Source: Amycolatopsis pittospori
Lineage (GTDB): Bacteria; Actinomycetota; Actinomycetes; Mycobacteriales; Pseudonocardiaceae
NCBI RefSeq assembly: GCF_013870525.1
Contig: NZ_JACBXD010000008.1
Location: forward strand, 83,126 to 147,125
Length of the DNA stretch: 64,000 nucleotides
Direction of reading: 5' to 3'
A model generated the notes under the pieces. The model was not told where the DNA came from, did no database searches, and saw nothing but the letters and a program-made list of their open reading frames with translations. The translations under genes were made by a program, and so were the position numbers. Below, in pieces: positions 23,327 through 32,569 of this stretch; within the stretch, counting starts at the first letter, position 1, and each line of letters opens with the position of its first letter.

Positions 23327-26143
23327 TCATTCGCCTTTCTTCTTGCCCGTGCCGAACAACCGCTCGGCCGTGAACAGCGCGGAGACGAGGGGCCGGGGGA
23401 GCCGGATCACCCGTTTCGCCGCGATCGCCTTCGTGGAGAGTTCGGTCGCGATGCCGAGTGCCGCGACGATGTCGTCCGCGGCGCCGTCGACCAGCTCCGT
23501 GGCGCGCCGGTACTGGTCGCGTCCGCTGAACGCCAGTGCGATACCGAGGTCGAGCCGGCTTTCCAGGGTTTCCGGATGGGTCAGGCCCAGCAGCCGGATC
23601 TGGGGCTGGAGGATGTCCTCCAGGAGGTCGGCCTGGCGGCCGAACTCGCGCAGCTGCCCGTGGGCCAGCGCCATCCCGTGCCTGATCCGGTACCGCAGCT
23701 GGTGCTCGCTCCCGAGGACGCGGAGCACGGTCTGCTCGGTCGCGCTCAGCACGCGCAAGGCCTGTTCCGGCTGTCCCAGCGCCAGGAGCGCGCGATCGGC
23801 CATGACCGCGACGGTCAGGGTCAGCGGGTTCTCCGCGCCGTAGCGTTTCTCGTACGCGCTTTCGAGCTCGCGTAGTTCCGTGGCGGACCGTTCCCAGTCG
23901 GCCCGATCCGGCCGCAGGTCCCGCAGATCGAGCGTGACGGTCGCTTCCGCCTGCAGTAATTCGGCTTCGGTACAGCGGAAGTGCCGTTCCCGTCCGGTGG
24001 CATGGAAGGACGACACCACCTCGGCCGCGACCTGACGTGCCCGCCTGGGATGGCCGTCGAGAAGCAGTGCGCGGACGTACTCGAGCAGAGCGGCGGGCAG
24101 GAGGTCGTCGCGTAACGGTCCGGGTGGGGCGTCGCGGAGCTCCGGCAAGAGCGCGTCCAGTGCGGCGATGGACTCGCGGGGGCGCCCGCGCAACCGGGAC
24201 GCCTGCGCGGTCGCCACGACCGCGGCCAGCCGGTCTTCGTGGCGGCTCGGGAACCGGCCGCGATACTCGTGCCAGAACGTCCGGTCGCCGGCGTCGTAGT
24301 CCCCTTGGCAGTCCAGCGCCTGGGCGGTGATGAGCCTGGCCGCGTACCGTTCGTCCTCGGAATCCGCCAGCAGGAGAGCGCGCCGGGCATGCCTGGCCGC
24401 CTCCGGGTAGAGACCGCAGGCGATCTCCACGCGCGCCGCCGCCGCGAAGTCCGCGCTCGTCGCCCCTTCCGTGGTCAGGATCATGGCGTGGATTTCGCCC
24501 GCGGCCAGTGGATCACCCTGCTTCTCGTGCGCGGTCGCGATCGGGCGCAGCAGCCGGATGCGGTGCTGCGCCGGAGCACGTTCGGCGAGGGTGCGCGCAT
24601 GCTGGAGGAGGAAGTCCCGGTATCCGGCGTTTTCGTCGGAGAGCAGTCGCAGCAAGGTTTCCGCCGCGCGCTCGTGCAGGTCGCCCGGCTCCAGTTCGGC
24701 CCTGGCCACCTCGGCCACGAGCGGCTGCAGCTGGAGGCCCCCGTCCACTCGCGAGGCGGCACAGTGCGCGGCGAGTTCGTCGACGGCGTCGGCGAACTCG
24801 CGTTCGGTGGCGAAACCGAGCACCTCGCGGGCGAAGTCGAGTGGGAAGGGCACCGGGGCCAGCAGGCTGCCCAGCCGGATCAGCCGGGAAGCGAGCGGTC
24901 CGAAGCCCTCGAGCAGGTCACGGATCGCGGGCGGGGCGGTGTCCGGGCGAGAGGCGAGGGAGACGTCGTCGAGTCGTCCGGGTAGATGTCGCGCGGCCAA
25001 AGCGTTGGCGCGCACCGTGATCGGGTGTCCGCCGCAGCGCTCGACGAGACGTAGTACAGCTTCTCGTTCGGCGTCGTCGGTGGGCTCGCGATACTCACTG
25101 AAGAGCCGGAGTCCCTCTTCGGGGGACAGCCCGGGCAGGTCGACCGCGGCGACGTCCCACGGGGAATGCTCGACCCGGCTGGTGATCAGGGTCGACACCT
25201 CGGACGCGGGCAGTAGCAGCCGGTCGAGGACGTTCGGCGGGAGCCCGGCCGGAACGTCGTCGACGATCACGAGAACCTTCTCGCCGGCGGCGCCGAGCCG
25301 CTCGGCGACGTGGTCGCGTAACCGGTCGAGGTCCATTCCGGAGACGTCGGTGCCCAGCCGTTCGGCCGCCACCCGCGCCAACCCCAGGTGGAACTGGGAA
25401 AGGACCTCTTCGGGCGCGTGATGACCGAACGGTCCCAGCCTGATCACACCGCCGTCGAAAGCGTCGTGGAAGAGGTACGCGTACTGCTCGGCCAACGCGG
25501 TCTTCCCCACACCAGGTAGTCCACGCAGCATCAGTACGGGCCGCGAATACGGGGTCATACCAGGGAATTCAGCGGCATGCAGACCACTGTGGACGGACCA
25601 GAGCTCCCGGTACCTTCCGACGATCCGCGCCGGGGGCCGCCGTCCGGGGGGCCGCTTCCCGGCGCCGAGGGGATGTCCGGCCTCGGCGACCTTGCGCCGG
25701 ACGCGGTCGACCAGAACGGGCATGGTCCGCTCGGTGACCGGCCCGGAGAAGAATTTCGCGTCGGCCAGTTCCACCGGCGCGATATGCCTGCTGTCGGGCT
25801 CGGGATTGATGGCGAGAACCCGATTCGCCGGCGCGCCGTGACGTCCGGCCGCGATGAAGGCCGCGGTCAGCTCCCACTGGCAGGCATAGCGTGTCGGAAG
25901 CACACGGGAGTAGTAGACGAGCAGGACGCGCGAACCGGCGATCGCGTCGGCGAGCTCACGGGTGATCGGCGCGAACTCGTCGATGACGGTGTCCCGGAAA
26001 ACGCGGAGCCCCGCGGCCCGGAGCGCGGTTTCCAGCTCGGCCACCCGTTCCGCCCCCTCGGGATCGGCCCGGGTGAAACACACGAAGACATCGAAACGAT
26101 CCGAGCTGCGAGCATCGGACAGGCCAGGGTCGGGATCCGTCAT
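23327..26143 (-). CDS. TIR / NB-ARC (STAND) / TPR protein
   Basis: A 938-residue protein with the layout of plant NLRs and bacterial TIR-STAND defence proteins. The TIR domain (residues 15-155) starts DVFVCFTRADPEG and has the catalytic-type glutamate in CQWELTAAF (E91). The NB-ARC core has Walker A GLPGVGKT (208-215), Walker B VLVIVDDVP, sensor TLITSR and GGHPITV. The remaining 450 residues are TPR-like helices that could sense a ligand. ATG 26143 is chosen over an upstream start because the TIR begins shortly after. If the TIR is an NADase, activation would deplete NAD+. Coupled to the membrane kinase-like gene. Confidence 0.86.
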   Translation of the reverse strand: MTDPDPGLSDARSSDRFDVFVCFTRADPEGAERVAELETALRAAGLRVFRDTVIDEFAPITRELADAIAGSRVLLVYYSRVLPTRYACQWELTAAFIAAGRHGAPANRVLAINPEPDSRHIAPVELADAKFFSGPVTERTMPVLVDRVRRKVAEAGHPLGAGKRPPGRRPPARIVGRYRELWSVHSGLHAAEFPGMTPYSRPVLMLRGLPGVGKTALAEQYAYLFHDAFDGGVIRLGPFGHHAPEEVLSQFHLGLARVAAERLGTDVSGMDLDRLRDHVAERLGAAGEKVLVIVDDVPAGLPPNVLDRLLLPASEVSTLITSRVEHSPWDVAAVDLPGLSPEEGLRLFSEYREPTDDAEREAVLRLVERCGGHPITVRANALAARHLPGRLDDVSLASRPDTAPPAIRDLLEGFGPLASRLIRLGSLLAPVPFPLDFAREVLGFATEREFADAVDELAAHCAASRVDGGLQLQPLVAEVARAELEPGDLHERAAETLLRLLSDENAGYRDFLLQHARTLAERAPAQHRIRLLRPIATAHEKQGDPLAAGEIHAMILTTEGATSADFAAAARVEIACGLYPEAARHARRALLLADSEDERYAARLITAQALDCQGDYDAGDRTFWHEYRGRFPSRHEDRLAAVVATAQASRLRGRPRESIAALDALLPELRDAPPGPLRDDLLPAALLEYVRALLLDGHPRRARQVAAEVVSSFHATGRERHFRCTEAELLQAEATVTLDLRDLRPDRADWERSATELRELESAYEKRYGAENPLTLTVAVMADRALLALGQPEQALRVLSATEQTVLRVLGSEHQLRYRIRHGMALAHGQLREFGRQADLLEDILQPQIRLLGLTHPETLESRLDLGIALAFSGRDQYRRATELVDGAADDIVAALGIATELSTKAIAAKRVIRLPRPLVSALFTAERLFGTGKKKGE

Positions 26144-26402
26144 CTGCGCACTCTCTCTCCCAGTGGTCGCGGCGGTTCGCCTGCGCAAGGATCGATCACG
26201 AACGCGATTTCGCTACCGGTGATCGAGCGGATACGAGGAACTGTCCTTGATTTGGCAGGTCCGTCGGCGGATTCCGCCGGGAAACCTCCGCGACACGTAT
26301 TTTGTCAACGGACAAAACCTGGACAACAAACGACGGCCCGCAACATCGCGGCCCGCCTCCTCGATTACCGGGCATTCGAACCGCGAACGCCCGGGAGAGA
26401 AC

Positions 26403-26837
26403 ATGGGAATCGCCACTGGCCCCGCGAGCGAGGGGAACAGCACGGTCGGCGCTCTGATCGTCATCGTGATCATCGGTCTGTACCTGGGCTACAACGCCTT
26501 CAAGAGACACGGTTTCCGGCCGCGGCGGGTGGAAACGACGCTGAGCGGTCAGCAGCTGCGGCAGGTCTTCAAGAAGAAGGTCGCGAGGAACGGCTGGTCC
26601 ATTACCGACGACGGCAATCCGATGGTCGCCCAGTTCACGTTGCCCGACGGAATCAGCCGTCAGATCTCCCTGAACATTTCGGAGGCGAACGGGCGCACGG
26701 TCGCGGAACTGGCCGTGATCCGCCATTCGAAGAGGGTCCTCGGCGGTACGGCCAAGGGTTACACGATGCGGTGGCGGATGAACGCCTTCATCGCGCAGGT
26801 ACGACGGCTCGATTCCAGTGCGAAAGTGATGGGCTGA
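26403..26837 (+). CDS. Small membrane-anchored hypothetical protein (144 aa)
   Basis: One N-terminal membrane helix (about residues 15-32, VGALIVIVIIGLYLGYNAF) with a basic cytoplasmic side, followed by a compact domain of about 100 residues with mixed strands and helices. CGGGAGAGA precedes ATG 26403. It is divergent from the TIR-STAND gene and lies four bases upstream of an ECF-type sigma factor, so the two are likely cotranscribed. I do not recognise the soluble domain. It could be a membrane partner of the sigma factor. Confidence 0.65.
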   Translation: MGIATGPASEGNSTVGALIVIVIIGLYLGYNAFKRHGFRPRRVETTLSGQQLRQVFKKKVARNGWSITDDGNPMVAQFTLPDGISRQISLNISEANGRTVAELAVIRHSKRVLGGTAKGYTMRWRMNAFIAQVRRLDSSAKVMG

Positions 26838-26841
26838 TCCG

Positions 26842-27492
26842 ATGACGACTCTCGACACGCGTCCGACCGACGAAGACGTCAAGGGCTACACCAGGCTGGA
26901 GACCGCGCCGCGCGCGCCCGGCCGGATGACCAGGGAAGTGCTCGATCCGCTCGTCGTCGCGGCGAAGACCGGCGACCCGGCCGCCGTCGACGCACTGCTG
27001 GCCGTCGTGAAGCCGGCGCTGGTGCGCTATTGCCGCGCCCGCATGGGAGGCCGCGACCTCTCCTACCTGTCGGCCGACGACGTCGCACAGGAGGTCTGCC
27101 TCGCGGTCTTCAAGATGCTTCCGGCGTATGAAGATCGCGGCGGCTCGTTCATCTACCTCGTCCGGGCGATCGCGGCGAACAAGGTCGCCGACGCCTTCCG
27201 CGCAATTTCGCGGGACCGGTCCGACCCCGTACCGGAACTCCCGGAGGCCGGGCCGGTCCACAACGAACCGGAGGACCACATGCTCGGCGTCGACCTCGGC
27301 GCCCGGCTCGGCAGGCTGGTGGCCACCCTGCCGAAGATGCAGCAGGAAGTACTCACCCTGCGGATCGTCGTCGGCCTGTCCGCCACCGAGACCGCGGAGG
27401 CGCTCGGACTGACGCCGGGCAACGTGCGGGTCAAGCAGCACCGGGCCCTGCTGAAGCTCCGCGAACTGGCGCAAGAGGAAGACGACTTCTGA
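26842..27492 (+). CDS. Sigma-70 family factor, ShbA/SigD-like ECF group
   Basis: A 216-residue sigma factor. Region 2 is seen in LVRYCRARMGG and LSADDVAQEVCLAVFKMLP. Region 4 is seen in LPKMQQEVLTLRIVVGLSATETAEALGLTPGNVRVKQHRAL, quoted only by its parts LPKMQQEVLTLRIVVGLS and TPGNVRVKQHRALLKL. The sequence type resembles actinobacterial ShbA/SigD factors, some of which control the principal sigma gene. It lies downstream of a small membrane protein and is convergent with a SEFIR gene. It is the second ECF factor bordering SEFIR genes in this window. Regulon unknown. Confidence 0.85.
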   Translation: MTTLDTRPTDEDVKGYTRLETAPRAPGRMTREVLDPLVVAAKTGDPAAVDALLAVVKPALVRYCRARMGGRDLSYLSADDVAQEVCLAVFKMLPAYEDRGGSFIYLVRAIAANKVADAFRAISRDRSDPVPELPEAGPVHNEPEDHMLGVDLGARLGRLVATLPKMQQEVLTLRIVVGLSATETAEALGLTPGNVRVKQHRALLKLRELAQEEDDF

Positions 27493-27499
27493 AGCGAGG

Positions 27500-28054
27500 T
27501 CAGCTTGGACCTGCTCCAGGGCCCGACTCCGGCGGGAGCACGAGAGGCCGTCCGAGCGGGGGCCGGAGGTGTCGTGGTTGTCCGGTGATCGTGCGAAGCA
27601 GGCCGTCGGCCCCCTCGACGGTCAAGGACGCGATGGGGTACCGGTCCGCCGCGTACGGCTGGAGGAAGAGTGGAATTCCTTCGATGTCTTGACCGGGAAG
27701 CAGGACAGGAAGGATCTTCGCGGTCCAGGTCTTCCGGTCACCCTGGAGAAGGTCGCGTAACAGGGCCGCTTCGGCTTGACCGCCGAGATTGCGGTCGGCG
27801 GGGCCGTTGCCGTCACCCATTCGTCGGTAGCCTTCGGACGCGACGACGAGGACGTAGTCGTACGAGGTCATGAAGCGGGTCGCCCACACCTGCCAGTCCT
27901 GCCTCGGCCCCGTCGCCCACTGGTCCAGCTCGACGACGATCCCGTTGTTCACGAGCAGGGTCGCGAAGTCCCGCACTTGATCACAGTGGTGGTCGCTGTC
28001 GTGGGTGTAGGAGATGAAGACCTGCGGAGTCCGGCTGATTTCGTGCGCTTGCAT
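27500..28054 (-). CDS. Stand-alone SEFIR-domain protein
   Basis: A 184-residue protein that is almost entirely a SEFIR domain: QVFISYTHDSDHH, VELDQWATGPRQDWQVW, YVLVVASEGYRR, GGQAEAALLRDLL and KILPVLLPGQDIEGIP. A short proline/glycine-rich tail follows, with no NPCBM or STAND partner. Such single-domain SEFIR proteins probably act as adaptors or effectors through homotypic contacts with other SEFIR proteins, of which three more are encoded nearby. GAGG sits upstream of ATG 28054. Divergent from the SEFIR-kinase gene 136 bases away. Confidence 0.82.
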   Translation of the reverse strand: MQAHEISRTPQVFISYTHDSDHHCDQVRDFATLLVNNGIVVELDQWATGPRQDWQVWATRFMTSYDYVLVVASEGYRRMGDGNGPADRNLGGQAEAALLRDLLQGDRKTWTAKILPVLLPGQDIEGIPLFLQPYAADRYPIASLTVEGADGLLRTITGQPRHLRPPLGRPLVLPPESGPGAGPS

Positions 28055-28190
28055 GCGAGACCTCGTTGCCCGGCGATGGTGCTGTGGCGGAACGATAGCA
28101 ATGACGTCTTGTGTAGCGGATGGAGTATCCGGTACGACTCAGTGACGTAGCTTCGTTGATCAAGTCCGGCGCGGGGAAGGGACGGTCTTG

Positions 28191-29600
28191 GTGGATCCCG
28201 GCGAAACCTCGCCACGGGTGTACATCTCGTATTCGCGGGATTCCGACGAACACACCCGGTTGGTACTCGAATTCTCGGGCCTTCTGCGGAGCGAAGCGGG
28301 GATCGACGCCCATCTCGACCGGTGGTACGACGACGGCAGGCGGGACTGGACCGCTTGGGTACTCGACCAGGTAGGACAGGCGGATTTCATTCTCGCGATC
28401 GCTTCACCGGAGTACAAGAAGGCCGTGGACGGACGTGCTTCGTCGACGTCCGCGGGGCTCGCGGAGATCGAAGGGGCGCTGATCCGGAACAGCTACGGCC
28501 GGAATGTGGACGGTGCCACGCGCCGAATCCTGCCGGTGATTCTTCCGGGCGGTACGACCGACGAAATCCCCGATCTTCTTCGACCGGCTTCCGCCACGAA
28601 TTATGTGGTTCCCGAGTTGACGCTCGAAGGAATCCGTTCCCTGGCGCGAGTCTTCTACGGTTCACCCGCGTATCCCTTGCCGTCGCAAGGCTCGTTCCTT
28701 CCTCCCGTCACCATGCCGGACCGGATATTCGTGTCGGTCGCCGAGGCGCCCCCCTTGCGAGCGCCCAGCCTCACCGCGGGCGTCGAAGCGGAAATCGGAG
28801 AGGACCGGTACCTCGTTCACGGCGATTTCCTCGTGAAGCGGACGATCGCGGACGGGGCGGCTGTCGAACGCCGTGCGCGGGCACTGCGCGTCGGCCCACC
28901 TCACGAGCAAGTATGGCTGCGCCAGGTCGAAGTACGGCAACGGACACCGCGGGCGAAGGCGGCCATCATGAGTCTCGGCCGCGAGCACGACCTGCTTGCC
29001 GCCCTGGACGGCAAGGGCTCGGGTATGCCGTCGCTGATCGGACGCTCCAGTGACGGCGGCGTCGGGACGTTGATCACCCGGTGGCCGACCGACAGGTCGT
29101 CCGGCCGGCCTTGTGACACGCTGGCCGCGTTCTTGCCGGAGCCCGGCGAGTTCGTCGATCCGCTGCGCGCTCTCGGCTTGCTCAGGGACCTCGCCCGCCT
29201 CTGCCGGACCTTGGCCAGGCTGCACGGAGTGCGGCGCGCGCACCGGCTGCTCGAACCGGACGGGATCCTCCGGTTCGACGACGGGACGCTGGTCCTGCGG
29301 GATCTCGGTCTCGCCGCGGTCGAATACGAGCCCGGCGAAGCGGAGGGGTACCACCAGGCCCCGGAACAACGGCGGCGGAGCAGTGGCCGGGTCGGGCCGT
29401 GGACGGACGTGTATCAGGTGGCCGCGATGGCCTACCACCTGACAACCGGCCATCCGCCCAGAAGCCCCGTGCCGCTTCCGGTGAGCGCGCTGGCTCCGGG
29501 GCTGCCACCGGACGCCGCGGCAGCGATCGACGCCGCACTCCGGCCGGAGCCGGCCCTGCGACCGGACATCCGGGTCCTCGCGACCGCTTTGGCCGGGTAG
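28191..29600 (+). CDS. SEFIR-domain protein fused to a protein-kinase-like domain (pseudokinase)
   Basis: A 469-residue fusion. Residues 8-150 are SEFIR (RVYISYSRDSDEH, HLDRWYDDGRRDW, FILAIASPEYKK, ILPVILPGGTTDEIP). Residues about 195-469 follow the protein-kinase fold, but the catalytic loop reads HRLLEPDGIL, without the Asp and Asn of HRDxKxxN, while a DLG replaces DFG. It is therefore a likely pseudokinase. GTG 28191 follows a GGGGAAGGGA site; a TTG one codon upstream is possible. It opens the + strand run that continues with the helicase after 32 bases. It may sense a ligand through the pseudokinase and recruit other SEFIR proteins. Confidence 0.8.
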   Translation: MDPGETSPRVYISYSRDSDEHTRLVLEFSGLLRSEAGIDAHLDRWYDDGRRDWTAWVLDQVGQADFILAIASPEYKKAVDGRASSTSAGLAEIEGALIRNSYGRNVDGATRRILPVILPGGTTDEIPDLLRPASATNYVVPELTLEGIRSLARVFYGSPAYPLPSQGSFLPPVTMPDRIFVSVAEAPPLRAPSLTAGVEAEIGEDRYLVHGDFLVKRTIADGAAVERRARALRVGPPHEQVWLRQVEVRQRTPRAKAAIMSLGREHDLLAALDGKGSGMPSLIGRSSDGGVGTLITRWPTDRSSGRPCDTLAAFLPEPGEFVDPLRALGLLRDLARLCRTLARLHGVRRAHRLLEPDGILRFDDGTLVLRDLGLAAVEYEPGEAEGYHQAPEQRRRSSGRVGPWTDVYQVAAMAYHLTTGHPPRSPVPLPVSALAPGLPPDAAAAIDAALRPEPALRPDIRVLATALAG

Positions 29601-29632
29601 GGATTTCGCATCGACCCGGGGAGGGGTCCTTC

Positions 29633-32569
29633 GTGTTTCACACCATCGTGTTAAGCGGCTGGTTGACGCTGATACCAGGCAAGCCGCTCGACGCTCGTCT
29701 GCGGCGGATGGCCAAGGACCATCCCGGCCTGCCCGGAGGGGTGTCCCAGGTGGTCGCCGATCTGAACGCGCGTTCCGACGGTGTCGCCGCCACAGTGGAC
29801 GAACCACGGGAGAACGGCGACGACCGCAGCCTGCTGCTGTACACGCGGGACTACCGCGTCCGCCTGTTCCGGACCCGGCGTGGTGACGCCTTCACCGTCG
29901 CCGGGATCGATCCGATCCGGCTGAAAGACCACGACAGGCTGGCCCAGGGATGTCTGCGGTTGCGGGCGCGGTGGCACGCGGTGCTCGAACCCCGGCAGGT
30001 CCCGCAAGGTTCCGACGCGCAATGGCCGGCACTGCTCTCCGCCTGGACGCGGCTGCTCCGTACGCGTGGCGACGAGCAAGCCGTCCCCACCGTGAGCGCG
30101 GCCCAGGCAGCGTTCCTCGACACGCTCGACCACCTGATCGACACGAAACGGGAGATGGAGGCCGCCGCCGACGTGCCGTCCTACCCGTATCGCGAGGTCC
30201 GCACGACAGGGGAACGCCGATACAGCGCGTCGTCGATGTACGAGTTCCTGGTCGTCGGCGGACGGGTTCCGGAGCGCGGCCAGTTCGTCGGGCTGCGCGG
30301 AGAACCGGCACAGCGGGGCCAAGTGCTCCGTGCGGACGAGGAGCGGGTCGTGGTGCGGTTCGACCAGCCGATCGACTGGGCGGGACTTCCGCAGCAAGGC
30401 GAGCTGGAGGAGACGAGGAGCAACGTCGTCCACGCGAAACAGCGAGAAGCCGTCGGGTTGTTGCGCGATCGACGGTCCCGCAACCATTCGCTGCTGACAG
30501 TCCTGGTCGACCACCAGGTGAAACCGCTCGCGACCTCGCCGGAGAACCCCGGTGAGGAACTGGACGACGATCAGCTCGTCGCGTTCCGCCGGGCGCTCGG
30601 CGTCCGGGACATGCTCGTCGTGCTCGGCCCGCCCGGCACCGGCAAGACCCGCACGATCAGTGAGATCGCGCGAGCGAGGGCTTTGGCGCCGGAACGCGCG
30701 CCCGTGCTCGTCGCGTCGCATACGAACCGTGCCGTGGACAACGTGCTCGCCAAGCTTTCCAAGGACGTTGTCGTGGTCCGGGTCGGCAACGAGGGAAAGG
30801 TCGATCCGGACGGGCGCCCCTTCCTCCTGGAAAGGCTCGCTTCCGACCTGCGCGGCGAGGTCCTCAGCACGGTGGATGTCGCCCTGCGTTCCTACGAGGG
30901 TGTTCCCATCGCGGCCAGTTGGCTTCCGGAACTGGAGCGGCGTACGAGTGCGTACGGGGCGGCGCTGGATGCCGAGGCACGAGCGGCGGCGGAACTCGAT
31001 CGCGTCCGGCGCGTGATGGGCGGACCGGCACAGACCCGGGTCGAGGAATGCCGGTCCGAGCTAGCCGTTCACGAGCAACGCATGGTGCGGGCAAGACGGA
31101 AGCTCGAGCGGTTGGGCGGACGTGACGCGCGAGCGAGAAACCGTCGTTGGTGGCCACCTCTCGACAGGTGGGCGGCCTCGCGGGCTCGGGGCCGTGCACG
31201 GCGGATGCAAGCGGAGCAGGCCACGCTCGCCGGCCTGGCTGAAGCGGCGGTAGGTCTGCGGGCCTCGGTCTTCCAAGCCGGTGAAGCACTCGACGTCGCC
31301 ACCCGAGGAATACCGCAAGTCCAGCACGCCCATAGGGAACTAGAGCGAATCCGGCACCATCGCCAAGCCGCCGCCTCTTCCACCGCCGAGGCGGCGGAGG
31401 CCATCAGAAGGGCGCTTGGCGGGGTCGAGGTCATCCCGCCGATTCCGGCAGGCCTCGACGCCGGGGAGGCATGGCGGATGTCGACGCGGCTCCACGCCTG
31501 GGCCGGGCCGCGATTGGTGTTGCTGGGAGCCAGGGAGAAGCTGTTGTCCGAGTGGCGCGAGGAGGTCTCCGGCAAGACGGAGCAGTTGCATCCCGAGCTG
31601 ATCCGCTACGCCGACGTCATCGGCGCGACGTGCGTCGGCGCGGCGACACGCTCGGAGATCGCCGAGGTCGAATTCGATCTGGCGATCATCGACGAGGCGG
31701 GGCAGATCGACACGGCCAACCTGCTCGTGCCCCTCGTCCGGGCGAAAAGGTCGGTGCTGGTCGGTGATCACCGGCAGCTCCCCCCGTTCCTCGATTCCGA
31801 TGTCCAGCGCTGGGGCGAGGAGAACGGTGACCCGCTGATCCGGGACCTGCTCGAGAAGAGCGGCCTCGAGATCCTCGTCGGGGCGATACCGGACAGCCAC
31901 ATCGTGCGGCTGACCCAGCAACGGCGCATGCCCAAGGTCATCGCCGACTTCGTCTCCGACATGTTCTACGAGGGAACGTTGCGCACGAAGGTCGTCCGGG
32001 AGCACAACTCTCCGCTGTTCTCCAGTCCACTGGCCTTCGTCGACACCTTCCGGCTGCCTGAGCGGAAGCGGATGGAAACCCCGGCACAGCAATGGAACCC
32101 GAGTCTGTCGGGCGGTTGGGTGAACCACGCCGAGGCCCGGATGCTGGCCAGACTCGCGGCCCACTACCAGCGGTCGGGGGTGGAATGGGCGTTGATCGTG
32201 CCCTATTCCGCGCAGGTCAAGCTGATCTCGAATCTTCTTCGCCTGGGCGGCGTCGCGTCGGACACGATCGACGGAAGCATCGGCACCGTCGATTCCTTCC
32301 AGGGCGGCGAGCGCGACGTGATCCTTTACGGGTTCACACGCAGCAACTCACGCGGGGAGGTCGGCTTCCTCGACGAACTCCGGCGCGCGAACGTCGCTTT
32401 CACCCGGGCCAAGCGGCAATTGGTCCTCATCGGCGACATGGGCATGTTGTTGCGCGCCAAGGACCTGGGATTCCGGGCACTGTCCACGTCGTTGCGCGAC
32501 CACGTCGCGGCCTCGGGTGACGTCCAGCAGTACGAAGAGTTCGAAACGCGTCTGGAAGGGCTGGAGTGA
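29633..32569 (+). CDS. Superfamily 1 helicase, UPF1/DNA2-like
   Basis: A 978-residue SF1 ATPase. Motif I is GPPGTGKT (about 332-339), motif Ia is ASHTNRAVDNVL, and motif II is IIDEAGQ (687) with VLVGDHRQLPPF next to it. Motifs IV-VI include LTQQRRMP, DSFQGGERDVILYGFTRSN and RRANVAFTRAKRQLVLIGD. About 330 residues precede the motor and a coiled-coil-like insert lies between motifs Ia and II, as in UPF1-like helicases. GTG 29633 follows GGGGAGGGG. No nuclease motif is seen. It probably unwinds nucleic acid for the conflict system. Its stop overlaps the next ATG (TGATG). Confidence 0.9.
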   Translation: MFHTIVLSGWLTLIPGKPLDARLRRMAKDHPGLPGGVSQVVADLNARSDGVAATVDEPRENGDDRSLLLYTRDYRVRLFRTRRGDAFTVAGIDPIRLKDHDRLAQGCLRLRARWHAVLEPRQVPQGSDAQWPALLSAWTRLLRTRGDEQAVPTVSAAQAAFLDTLDHLIDTKREMEAAADVPSYPYREVRTTGERRYSASSMYEFLVVGGRVPERGQFVGLRGEPAQRGQVLRADEERVVVRFDQPIDWAGLPQQGELEETRSNVVHAKQREAVGLLRDRRSRNHSLLTVLVDHQVKPLATSPENPGEELDDDQLVAFRRALGVRDMLVVLGPPGTGKTRTISEIARARALAPERAPVLVASHTNRAVDNVLAKLSKDVVVVRVGNEGKVDPDGRPFLLERLASDLRGEVLSTVDVALRSYEGVPIAASWLPELERRTSAYGAALDAEARAAAELDRVRRVMGGPAQTRVEECRSELAVHEQRMVRARRKLERLGGRDARARNRRWWPPLDRWAASRARGRARRMQAEQATLAGLAEAAVGLRASVFQAGEALDVATRGIPQVQHAHRELERIRHHRQAAASSTAEAAEAIRRALGGVEVIPPIPAGLDAGEAWRMSTRLHAWAGPRLVLLGAREKLLSEWREEVSGKTEQLHPELIRYADVIGATCVGAATRSEIAEVEFDLAIIDEAGQIDTANLLVPLVRAKRSVLVGDHRQLPPFLDSDVQRWGEENGDPLIRDLLEKSGLEILVGAIPDSHIVRLTQQRRMPKVIADFVSDMFYEGTLRTKVVREHNSPLFSSPLAFVDTFRLPERKRMETPAQQWNPSLSGGWVNHAEARMLARLAAHYQRSGVEWALIVPYSAQVKLISNLLRLGGVASDTIDGSIGTVDSFQGGERDVILYGFTRSNSRGEVGFLDELRRANVAFTRAKRQLVLIGDMGMLLRAKDLGFRALSTSLRDHVAASGDVQQYEEFETRLEGLE

